Positions 33,585 to 41,181 of a DNA stretch of 64,000 nucleotides are shown here, in pieces. Each line of letters starts with the position of its first letter. The first letter of the stretch is position 1. Origin of the DNA: Treponema sp. (GTDB taxonomy: Bacteria > Spirochaetota > Spirochaetia > Treponematales > Treponemataceae); NCBI GenBank assembly GCA_017469785.1, contig JAFUFU010000010.1, positions 1 to 64,000 on the forward strand, read 5' to 3'. The position numbers and the translations under genes were made by a program. The notes beneath the pieces are model-generated. The model worked only from the letters and a program-made list of their open reading frames with translations, was not told the DNA's origin and made no database searches.

Positions 33585-35219
33585 ATGAGTCAAAAATCCC
33601 AGCCTAAACAGAGCCATATTTCTCCGCTGGCAATTAAATTGCTTCTTGCCGCTGTCGCATTTGGTTTGCTTTTGTTTTTAATCATCGTTTACATGGGCTA
33701 TAAACATTTTTCCAGTGTGTTCACCAACCAATACACCAGCATGACGGAGCAGTTTGCTCATATCTCAGCTTCATATATTTCCGGTGAGCAGATTAGCCGT
33801 TATGGCACAAGAGCAATTGCAGATGATGAGTATAACGGAATCTATCAAAAATTAATGGAGATAACCAATGTCGCGGATTTGGACAGCATTGCCGTTACGG
33901 TGCCAGAGGCAATCCGATATGAAACTCAAAACTATATCTTCCATACGGTAAATGCCCGCTATTCAGATCGTATACAAACTTACTCGCTAGGCTCTCCTGA
34001 ATATCTCCTGGCAAAGAGCAAAAAATCAATCATAAACATGAAAAGGCTCATGCAGCTGGGAAAGCAATATACTGAATATAATTATTCGAGAAATGAAAAA
34101 GGGCAGAGAACTGGAACCGTAATGACGGCCCTGCCGCTCCGTGACCAGTACAACAATATCGTCGCCATGCTCTCTGTCACCAAGTCCGTAGATGAGATGA
34201 TTGCCGTGCAAATGCTCTACTTCAGGCGCATTTTCATGGTCGCCCTTATCGTAACTTTGGTCTTTATCTTTCTTTACGGTATTTCTCTCTGGCGGATGAT
34301 TATTCATCCTATTCTTTTGATAAAAAATGAAACCTCATTCTTTGCCTCAAACAACAAGCTTTCAGGGCTTCTTAAAAAAATCAAAAATCATGACGAAATC
34401 GGTTCCCTTTCCCATGCATTCGAGGATATGAGCGAGCAGATTAACCGTTATATTTCTGAGGTCACGTCGATTACCGCCGAAAAGGAAAGAATCTCCACTG
34501 AATTGAACCTTGCGGCAAAAATCCAGCTTGAATCCCTTCCCAAAGGATACCCTGCTTTTCCTGAGCGCAAGGACTTTGATCTTTTTGCTTCCATGTCTCC
34601 TGCAAAGGAAGTCGGCGGTGACCTTTATGATTACATGCTGCTAGACGATGACCATCTCATGCTCGTTGTGGGCGATGTTTCGGGCAAGGGAGTCCCTGCC
34701 GCTCTTTTCATGATGACTGCAAAAACCCTCCTTGATTCAGGCGCAAAACATTGCCTCTCTCCAAAAGAAATCTTTGAGGCTACGAACAACCAGCTCTGCA
34801 AGGGAAACGAAAGCGATTTGTTCGTCACCTGCTGGCTGGGCATCCTTGCTTTCAGTACAGGTGAGCTTCGCTTCGTGAACGCCGGACATCCCTATCCCGT
34901 GTTGTGTCACGAAGGCGATTTCAGTTATGTAAAAACAAGTCCGAATTTTGTCCTGGGCGGAATGGAAGGCATTCCTTACAAAGAACATTCAATAAAGCTT
35001 GTAAAAGGAGACCGGCTTTTTGTGTACACGGACGGAGTGACCGAAGCTACGGATGCGAACAAAGAGCTGTTCGGAGAAGCCCGCCTGCTTGCAGCAATGG
35101 AAAAAACAGGAAGTATGAATGCGCCCGACACTCTTACCAGTGTCCGAAAGGATATTGATGATTTTGCCGGTGAGGCAGAGCAGTTTGATGATATTACGAT
35201 GTTGCAATTCATTTGGTAA
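33585..35219 (+). CDS. Membrane sensor with HAMP and PP2C (SpoIIE) phosphatase domain
   Basis: 544 aa. Two transmembrane helices (about 20-45 and 210-240) flank a periplasmic domain of about 165 residues. A HAMP-like region follows, then a PP2C/SpoIIE serine phosphatase from about 310: EVGGDLYDYMLLDDDHLMLV, VVGDVSGKGVPAALFM, RFVNAGHPYPVL, VYTDGVTEA and FDDITML, with metal-binding aspartates intact. Such proteins usually reset anti-sigma-antagonist pairs. Cotranscribed with the preceding BMP lipoprotein, which could be its ligand-binding partner. Confidence 0.92.
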   Translation: MSQKSQPKQSHISPLAIKLLLAAVAFGLLLFLIIVYMGYKHFSSVFTNQYTSMTEQFAHISASYISGEQISRYGTRAIADDEYNGIYQKLMEITNVADLDSIAVTVPEAIRYETQNYIFHTVNARYSDRIQTYSLGSPEYLLAKSKKSIINMKRLMQLGKQYTEYNYSRNEKGQRTGTVMTALPLRDQYNNIVAMLSVTKSVDEMIAVQMLYFRRIFMVALIVTLVFIFLYGISLWRMIIHPILLIKNETSFFASNNKLSGLLKKIKNHDEIGSLSHAFEDMSEQINRYISEVTSITAEKERISTELNLAAKIQLESLPKGYPAFPERKDFDLFASMSPAKEVGGDLYDYMLLDDDHLMLVVGDVSGKGVPAALFMMTAKTLLDSGAKHCLSPKEIFEATNNQLCKGNESDLFVTCWLGILAFSTGELRFVNAGHPYPVLCHEGDFSYVKTSPNFVLGGMEGIPYKEHSIKLVKGDRLFVYTDGVTEATDANKELFGEARLLAAMEKTGSMNAPDTLTSVRKDIDDFAGEAEQFDDITMLQFIW

Positions 35220-35252
35220 TGTCCTAAAATGCCAAAAGGGTAATTTCTTATA

Positions 35253-36890
35253 ATGATTGGACTGTCGAATAACAATAAAATTTTGATTCTTGGCGCGGGC
35301 CTCATGCAAAAGCCCGCGATTCTTGCCGCAAAGCACTTAGGCTTTAAGGCAATTGTCGTTGATGCAAACAAAAATGCTGTCGCCGTTCCCTCGGCCGATG
35401 AATTTTTCCCGGTTGATTTAAAAGACAGATCCGCATTGCTTGAGCTTGCAAAAAAACTGAACGAGAAGGGGGAGCTAAAAGGCGTTTTTACAGCCGGCAC
35501 CGATTTTTCCGCCAGCGTTTCCTTCGTCGCTGAGAATTTAGGCCTTCCCGCCCACTCGTTTGAAGCCGCCCTCAACGCCAGCGACAAAGTGCGTATGCGG
35601 GCCTGCTTTGAAAAATCAGGCGTTCCCAGCCCAAAATTCCAGGAATTAAGCGAAAATCAAATCTGTGCAAATCTGTGTAAAACTGAGGATTACCCTAAAG
35701 TCGTAAAACCATGCGACAATATGGGAGGCCGTGGCTGCCGCTTAATCCGGAATCAAAATGAATTTCTTCCCGCAGTCACCAATGCGATTCAGAATTCCCG
35801 CAGTCACCGGGCAATTTTTGAGGATTACATGGAAGGCGCTGAGTTTTCAATCGACTCTATCGTCTACAATGGCACTCTCACCATTACGGGCTTTGCCGAC
35901 CGCCATATTTTCTATCCACCATACTTCATTGAGATGGGCCATTCTCTTCCCTCAAAAGCTGACCTAAAAATCAAAAACGAGCTTATCGCTACCTTTGCCC
36001 TGGGAATCAAGGCTCTGGGGCTCACTTGCGGCGTTGCCAAGGCTGACATCAAATACACGAAAAACGGTCCTATGATTGGCGAGATTGCGGCCCGTCTTTC
36101 AGGCGGCTACATGTCCGGCTGGACTTTCCCTTACGCCAGCGGCATGAACCTCACCGAAGAGGCAATGAAAATCGCTGTAGGAAAAGAGCCTGATTATCTC
36201 CTTTCAAACCGGGTTTCTCTTCCCTGGCAGCCCCACGAGTCTGTTAAAGGAAAGAAACAACCATTTGAATTATATGAGATTACCAGCACTCTGGTGAGCG
36301 CCGAGCGTGCCTGGCTTTCCATTCCCGGCAAGGTCTCAAAAATCTACGGACTGTCAGAAGTCAAGCAGATTTACGGAGTGAGGGATGTGCTTCCCCGGTC
36401 AAAAGAAGGCGACAGCGTGAACTTTCCCCGCAACAATGTGGAGAAATGCGGAAATATCATCGCCGTTGGCATAAACCACGAGCAGGCCTACAAGTCAGCT
36501 GAAGAGGCGGTTTCAGAAATTGTCCTCCGCTTGGAGCCGAATAATCCCCAAACAGAGGCTTTCCTTTCCGGCAGATGCGAAATAGACGAAGAGGGCTTCC
36601 CGGTCTCAGCTTTTACATTTTGCCCCAACAAGGAAAATTCAATCACAGTAGGCGAGGGGACAAAAATCCCCGCAAAGGCAAAGGTTATCGATTTTCTTCC
36701 CGAAAGCCTGATTCCACTGGCCGACTCATTAAAAGACTGGAACCACCGCACTTTGCGGAAAACTCTGGAAAAATTCGATGAAATCTGCCCCGAGCACGGC
36801 GAGCTGGATGGAAAATCTTTCTGGCAGGCTGTCCTTCGCGGCGGAATTCAGGGCGCGCTTTATGTTGCCGATAATATAAATAATGTATAA
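35253..36890 (+). CDS. ATP-grasp ligase-like protein
   Basis: 545 aa. Rossmann-like pre-ATP-grasp domain (ILILGAGLMQKPAILAAKHL), then an ATP-grasp core: YPKVVKPCDNMGGRGCRLI, IFEDYMEGAEFSIDSIVYNG, and GEIAARLSGGYMSGW with metal ligands. A C-terminal extension of about 150 residues is not recognised. The fold ligates a carboxylate to an amine, as in PurK/CarB-like enzymes. The role may be in surface-sugar amidation given the neighbours, but that is a guess. Confidence 0.88.
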   Translation: MIGLSNNNKILILGAGLMQKPAILAAKHLGFKAIVVDANKNAVAVPSADEFFPVDLKDRSALLELAKKLNEKGELKGVFTAGTDFSASVSFVAENLGLPAHSFEAALNASDKVRMRACFEKSGVPSPKFQELSENQICANLCKTEDYPKVVKPCDNMGGRGCRLIRNQNEFLPAVTNAIQNSRSHRAIFEDYMEGAEFSIDSIVYNGTLTITGFADRHIFYPPYFIEMGHSLPSKADLKIKNELIATFALGIKALGLTCGVAKADIKYTKNGPMIGEIAARLSGGYMSGWTFPYASGMNLTEEAMKIAVGKEPDYLLSNRVSLPWQPHESVKGKKQPFELYEITSTLVSAERAWLSIPGKVSKIYGLSEVKQIYGVRDVLPRSKEGDSVNFPRNNVEKCGNIIAVGINHEQAYKSAEEAVSEIVLRLEPNNPQTEAFLSGRCEIDEEGFPVSAFTFCPNKENSITVGEGTKIPAKAKVIDFLPESLIPLADSLKDWNHRTLRKTLEKFDEICPEHGELDGKSFWQAVLRGGIQGALYVADNINNV

Positions 36891-36984
36891 TGCATGATTT
36901 TTAACTCATAATTATTGAAGCGTAAAAACTAAGCGTTCATCATTATGGATTGAGAATTATTATGCATTATGAATTGTGCATTTT

Positions 36985-38013
36985 ATGAAGAAAGCATTTC
37001 TATTTTTAACACTTTTATTTTCTCTCTTTGCGATACACGCTCAGTCAGCAAATCTGAATTTAATCACTGAGTCAGAAAAACTTGGTGCTACGGTTTACTG
37101 GGATTCTTTGAGCGGCTCTGGTCTTCTTGAAAAAAACGGCCATCAGGTTTCTTTTAGGGCAGGGGACGGCTTTGTCTTGCAGGATTACAAAAAACTCGCC
37201 CTTACGGACGCTCCCGTGGTAAAAGACGGTGTTCTTTATGTCACAAAAGCCTTCCTTGACAGTGCCAACAAACTCTTCAAAACAGAGACAAACGAAAACA
37301 ACGGCTTCAAAATCGGGGCTATTCTCATCGATCCCGGTCACGGCGGAAAAGACCCTGGCGCCCAGATGACTCACAAAATCAAAGGGAAAAATGTAACAGT
37401 CCGTGAAAAAGATGTGAATCTTGCGGTGGGTAAAATGCTTTACTCCAGACTAAAGGCCGCTTATCCAGACAAAAAAATCCTTATGACCCGCAATACTGAT
37501 ATCTTCCTTTCGCTGGCAGAACGCACGGAAATAGCAAATTCTGTCAAACTTGGAGAAAAAGAAGCAATCCTTTATGTTTCCGTGCATGTTAATTCTTCCC
37601 TGGACAAAAAGGCTTCCGGTTACGAGACATGGTATCTTTCTCCGGGCTACCGCCGCACTGTCCTTGAAAAAACAGGTGATGTGGATAACAATCTTTTTAA
37701 TGTAATGAATTCCATGATGGAAGAGGAATACACCACCGAAAGCATTCTCATCGCAAAATTCATCATGGACGGAATCGCCGCTCAGGTAGGAAATCTTTCG
37801 ACTCCCCGGGGAATCAAGGCTGAGGAATGGTTTGTCGTAAAGAATTCAAACATGCCGGCTGTCCTCGTCGAAGTCGGCTTCCTGTCAAACGAAAAAGAGG
37901 CCGTTCTGCTGTCTGATAATTCCTACTTGCAAAAAATGTCTCTCGGAATATATAATGGCTTGTCGGCTTTTGTTACCCATTTCGAGCGGTCGAGGGGCTT
38001 TACCGGACATTAA
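36985..38013 (+). CDS. N-acetylmuramoyl-L-alanine amidase (AmiC type)
   Basis: 342 aa, exported (signal peptide MKKAFLFLTLLFSLFAIHAQ). The amidase_3 catalytic domain covers residues 108-335: ILIDPGHGGKDPGAQ with the zinc His, the Glu in REKDVNLAVG, VSVHVNSS with a second zinc His, and PAVLVEVGFLSNEKE with the catalytic Glu. It cleaves peptide stems from peptidoglycan, probably in cell division or around flagella. An AT-rich imperfect inverted repeat precedes it. Confidence 0.94.
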   Translation: MKKAFLFLTLLFSLFAIHAQSANLNLITESEKLGATVYWDSLSGSGLLEKNGHQVSFRAGDGFVLQDYKKLALTDAPVVKDGVLYVTKAFLDSANKLFKTETNENNGFKIGAILIDPGHGGKDPGAQMTHKIKGKNVTVREKDVNLAVGKMLYSRLKAAYPDKKILMTRNTDIFLSLAERTEIANSVKLGEKEAILYVSVHVNSSLDKKASGYETWYLSPGYRRTVLEKTGDVDNNLFNVMNSMMEEEYTTESILIAKFIMDGIAAQVGNLSTPRGIKAEEWFVVKNSNMPAVLVEVGFLSNEKEAVLLSDNSYLQKMSLGIYNGLSAFVTHFERSRGFTGH

Positions 38014-38028
38014 ACGGAATTTTAAAAG

Positions 38029-38499
38029 ATGAAATTTGATAATTGTATAAATTTTCTGCAGAAAAACAGGCTGAAAATCGCGCTTATCGTCGGCGCAGTC
38101 GTCATTTTTTTTGCCGCACTGTATTTTGTTTCGCATTTAGGCATGGACAGGCGCGTGTTTTATTTCCCGGTTTCAGGTTCATCACGCAACCAAAAGGAAA
38201 TTCGCTATCTTGATTCTCACCCCGTTCAGGGAAAACTGGCTTATTATGTCGATGAGCTGATTTTAGGCCCATCTTTTTATCGTGGACGCCCGCTTTTCAC
38301 TCCTGGAACGGCCGTTGACTATTGCTTTGTAAAAGAAAAAACTCTCTATGTCGGACTTTCTGCTGAGGCCGCACTTCAGGAGGGCGGCGCATTTTCCGTC
38401 GAAGAAGGATCGGCTCTTTTTAAAAAAAACATCAAAAAGAATTTTACAGGCATCAAAAATATAGAACTTTTTATAGATGGAAATTTTATCGCTGACTGA
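38029..38499 (+). CDS. GerMN-domain membrane-anchored protein
   Basis: 156 aa. One N-terminal transmembrane helix (17-37) and an extracytoplasmic GerMN domain: RRVFYFP, GKLAYYVDELILGPSFYRGR, LFTPGTAVDYCFV and TLYVGLSAEAAL. The domain occurs with cell-wall amidases in other bacteria, consistent with the amidase gene 15 nt upstream. The partner or ligand is not known. Confidence 0.87.
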   Translation: MKFDNCINFLQKNRLKIALIVGAVVIFFAALYFVSHLGMDRRVFYFPVSGSSRNQKEIRYLDSHPVQGKLAYYVDELILGPSFYRGRPLFTPGTAVDYCFVKEKTLYVGLSAEAALQEGGAFSVEEGSALFKKNIKKNFTGIKNIELFIDGNFIAD

Positions 38500-38518
38500 A
38501 AATCGCTTTAAATTTTTA

Positions 38519-38547
38519 TTGACAAAATGTTTTAGATATAAGATACT
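38519..38547 (+). promoter_or_regulatory. Promoter of flaA
   Basis: TTGACA (38519-38524), 17-bp spacer, GATACT (38542-38547). The leader of about 42 nt carries an AAGGAG site 11 nt before the ATG at 38596. Confidence 0.7.
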
Positions 38548-38595
38548 GTAGAATATACAAGGCTACATCAATTGAGTAAAAAGGAGCTTCGAAAA

Positions 38596-39732
38596 ATGAA
38601 GAAAACTTTAGTTTTATCGGCAGCATTGATGACTCTCGTGGGACTTTCTTCTTTCGCAGAAGAAAGAACTCTCATCGACTTCACAACGCTTAGTGCAGAC
38701 ATCGCCGTTTATCCACAGGATTATGACGGAGAGAAAACAAATAACCAGAACAAGCGTACTGTTATGGATTACGCTACCGCAGCTGGTGCATCTTTCAGCT
38801 CTGAGCAGAAAGAACTTATGAAATCTTCTCTCGCTCTCGGTGAATGGGAAGTTGTTCTTAACAGTTCTGCACGCAATGTCAGCAGCTTGGCTCAGTCTCA
38901 GGTAAAGGCTGCTCCTGTCAGCGGCAATTCAAAACAGCCGTTTGCTGGTTCAGAAGTTATGGGCGTTCGCGTCGTGTTCCCAACTGGTGCTTATAACGCA
39001 AATGCAAAAATTGTTCCGCCATTCGTAATTCCGGCTTATGAGCCATATTCACAGGCTGACGACAATGGTGATCGACAGCCAGCAGCAGCTTCTGAAGGCG
39101 AGTCTTCAGGACCAAAATGGTTGTTCGAAGCTGATGATCCATCAGACAAAGCATCACCGGCTTACGGTCTTGTTAAAAATGTTGGCACTCTCAAAAAGAT
39201 TGCAGTTACAACAATGGGTATGAACTTCCCACACGCACTTTATGTTCTTCTCAGCGATACTGACGGTGTTACACGCCGCTACTTCATGGGTTATCTTGGA
39301 TTCGATGGCTGGAAGACTCTCGAATGGAACAACCCGGAGTACATCACAGAAGTTCGCACTCGTGAAATCCGTGTTTACCCAATCTATCCGCGTGGCGAGC
39401 CATTCGTAAAATTCGAAGGTTTCCAGATTTGCCGTGATGCAGCTCACGTTGGTGATGACTTCATCGGTTACTTCAAAGACGTAAAGATTATCTACGACAA
39501 AGCTAACCTTACTTCAGAGCGTGATATTGCTGATGAAGACCTTTGGGGAATCATCGGACGCAAAGAATCTGCTCGTCAGGCTCTCGAGATGTCTCGCTTC
39601 GGTAACAAACAGGTTAACCGCTATGTCGAGCGACAGAAGATGGCTACAGAGGAGAACTTCACATCTTCTCTCAGCCAGGACGGAGATTCTAACGCTCAGT
39701 CAAATGGCGGTCAGTCAGCTGACGCAAAATAA
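38596..39732 (+). CDS. flaA: Flagellar filament outer-layer (sheath) protein FlaA
   Basis: 378 aa. Signal peptide MKKTLVLSAALMTLVGLSSFA, then a mature sheath protein that coats the periplasmic flagellar core in spirochaetes. Family stretches: RTLIDFTTLSADI, EVMGVRVVFPTGAYNANAKI, VKNVGTLKKIAVTTMGMNFP, TRREIRVYPIYPRGEP-like segment near 275 and DFIGYFKDVKIIYDK. Codon use is strongly biased, as in highly expressed genes, unlike the flanking genes. It is monocistronic, with a promoter and a strong terminator. Confidence 0.95.
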   Translation: MKKTLVLSAALMTLVGLSSFAEERTLIDFTTLSADIAVYPQDYDGEKTNNQNKRTVMDYATAAGASFSSEQKELMKSSLALGEWEVVLNSSARNVSSLAQSQVKAAPVSGNSKQPFAGSEVMGVRVVFPTGAYNANAKIVPPFVIPAYEPYSQADDNGDRQPAAASEGESSGPKWLFEADDPSDKASPAYGLVKNVGTLKKIAVTTMGMNFPHALYVLLSDTDGVTRRYFMGYLGFDGWKTLEWNNPEYITEVRTREIRVYPIYPRGEPFVKFEGFQICRDAAHVGDDFIGYFKDVKIIYDKANLTSERDIADEDLWGIIGRKESARQALEMSRFGNKQVNRYVERQKMATEENFTSSLSQDGDSNAQSNGGQSADAK

Positions 39733-39750
39733 TAACTAGTTTCCTAGTTG

Positions 39751-39779
39751 AACCGCTTGCGTATGCAAGCGGTTTTTTT
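39751..39779 (+). terminator. Intrinsic terminator of flaA
   Basis: AACCGCTTGC, loop GTAT, GCAAGCGGTT and then T7: a 10-bp perfect stem 18 nt after the stop. Confidence 0.95.
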
Positions 39780-39830
39780 CTTTAAAAGATTATGCTTGCT
39801 TTAATGTAATTTTATGTTAAAATTCATCCT

Positions 39831-41081
39831 ATGGATAACTTTGTAAATTCACTTCCCAGTAAAAACAACATAAAAGCGACCTACGAGTCTTATAAGCCTG
39901 TTTTCGCAGAAATTGTTACAAATGTGGAAAACAAGTTGCGGAAAACACTTCATCTTTCTTCTAATCCAACCTACAAATCCAGGGTAAAATCTTTTAATAG
40001 TTATTACCGTAAGGTTCTCCGCTTGAAAGGAGAAGAGGCCGAAAGAAATAATTTTGTTGAACTCACTGATATGATGGGTATCCGAGTAATTTGTGCCTTC
40101 CTTGAGGATTTAAGTGAGGTTGAGCATCAGATAAAAAATAATTTCGTCGTCAAGGAAGTGGAGTACAAGGGTGCCCAGCAGTCTTTCCGTGAATTTGGCT
40201 ACGAGTCCGTGCATGTCCTTGTCTCGATTCCAAAAGACTGTATGCCCAAAAAGACAGAGCTTCCGCTTCCTGAGACTCTTGTGTGTGAGATTCAGATCCG
40301 TACGATTCTGCAGGATGCATGGGCTGAAGTTGAGCACGAGCTTATTTACAAGTCAGAATTCACTCCTTTTGACATGCCCCTTCGTCGTAAGCTAGCCTCT
40401 ATGAACGCAAGCCTTACTCTGGCGGATATTATCTTTCAGGAAATCCGCGATTATCAGAAAAAGCTGCAAGGGGAGGTGGAGGCTCGCCGGGCTTCATTCT
40501 ACGAAAAGGCGGACGAACTTACTCTTTCTTCAAATGGCAAGAAAATTGAAAATCTTGAGCCTAAGAACATTAACCGGGTCTCACCCTACGTGCACGGAAC
40601 TATTGATGACATGATTCTTGAGGCAATCCAGTCCCATAACCATGGCGACTTGGATAAAGCCGTGGAGATTTACTCAATCATCATTAATTCAGAGCCGACG
40701 CCGCCTGCTCCTGTTCTTGCTGTCATTCACAAGCACCGGGGCATGGCATATTTCTCCCAGAACAATTACACGGCCTCCCTTGAGGATTTCCAGAAGAGCG
40801 TAATTTATGACCCCAATGCTTTCCGCTCATACTATTACATTGGAATCGTTTTGAGCATCATGAACAAGCATGAAGAGGCTGTTGCCGCATACAGTGAGTC
40901 AATACGAATCAACGAATACCAGTCTCACGCCCATTTCAGACGGGCAGTTTCCTATTATAAGCTGGGAGATTTCGACAATGCCTTGAAAGACGTGACTGAC
41001 GCCCAAAGTTTAGGCCTGAACGACACCGAGACGGAATCCCTGCATGCCAAACTGATGGAAAAATTCGAAATGAAAATGTAG
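39831..41081 (+). CDS. RelA/SpoT-domain alarmone synthetase with TPR repeats
   Basis: 416 aa. Residues 20-215 are a (p)ppGpp synthetase domain without a hydrolase domain: DMMGIRVICAFLEDL, FREFGYESVHVLV, VCEIQIRTILQDAWAEVEHEL. After a coiled stretch, residues 265-410 hold tetratricopeptide repeats (HRGMAYFSQNNYTASLEDF, YYYIGIVLSIMNKHEEAVAAY, HFRRAVSYYKLGDFDNALKD). It lacks the TGS/ACT part of long RSH proteins, so it resembles a small alarmone synthetase controlled through TPRs. TAAAAT (39818-39823, extended by TGT) lies 7 nt before the ATG: leaderless. Confidence 0.9.
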   Translation: MDNFVNSLPSKNNIKATYESYKPVFAEIVTNVENKLRKTLHLSSNPTYKSRVKSFNSYYRKVLRLKGEEAERNNFVELTDMMGIRVICAFLEDLSEVEHQIKNNFVVKEVEYKGAQQSFREFGYESVHVLVSIPKDCMPKKTELPLPETLVCEIQIRTILQDAWAEVEHELIYKSEFTPFDMPLRRKLASMNASLTLADIIFQEIRDYQKKLQGEVEARRASFYEKADELTLSSNGKKIENLEPKNINRVSPYVHGTIDDMILEAIQSHNHGDLDKAVEIYSIIINSEPTPPAPVLAVIHKHRGMAYFSQNNYTASLEDFQKSVIYDPNAFRSYYYIGIVLSIMNKHEEAVAAYSESIRINEYQSHAHFRRAVSYYKLGDFDNALKDVTDAQSLGLNDTETESLHAKLMEKFEMKM

Positions 41082-41181
41082 TTTCATTTGCGGCTATGCG
41101 TTGCCTGTTATGGGGCGCAGACACAAGCAGTCTGAATAAAAAAATAGATTTTTTCCGTGATTTTTGGTAGGATTTTATGTT

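Noticed and set aside
36891..36984. AT-rich imperfect inverted repeat before the amidase gene
   Set aside because: Low complexity and several mismatches; it may be a dispersed repeat, but one copy is too little to claim.
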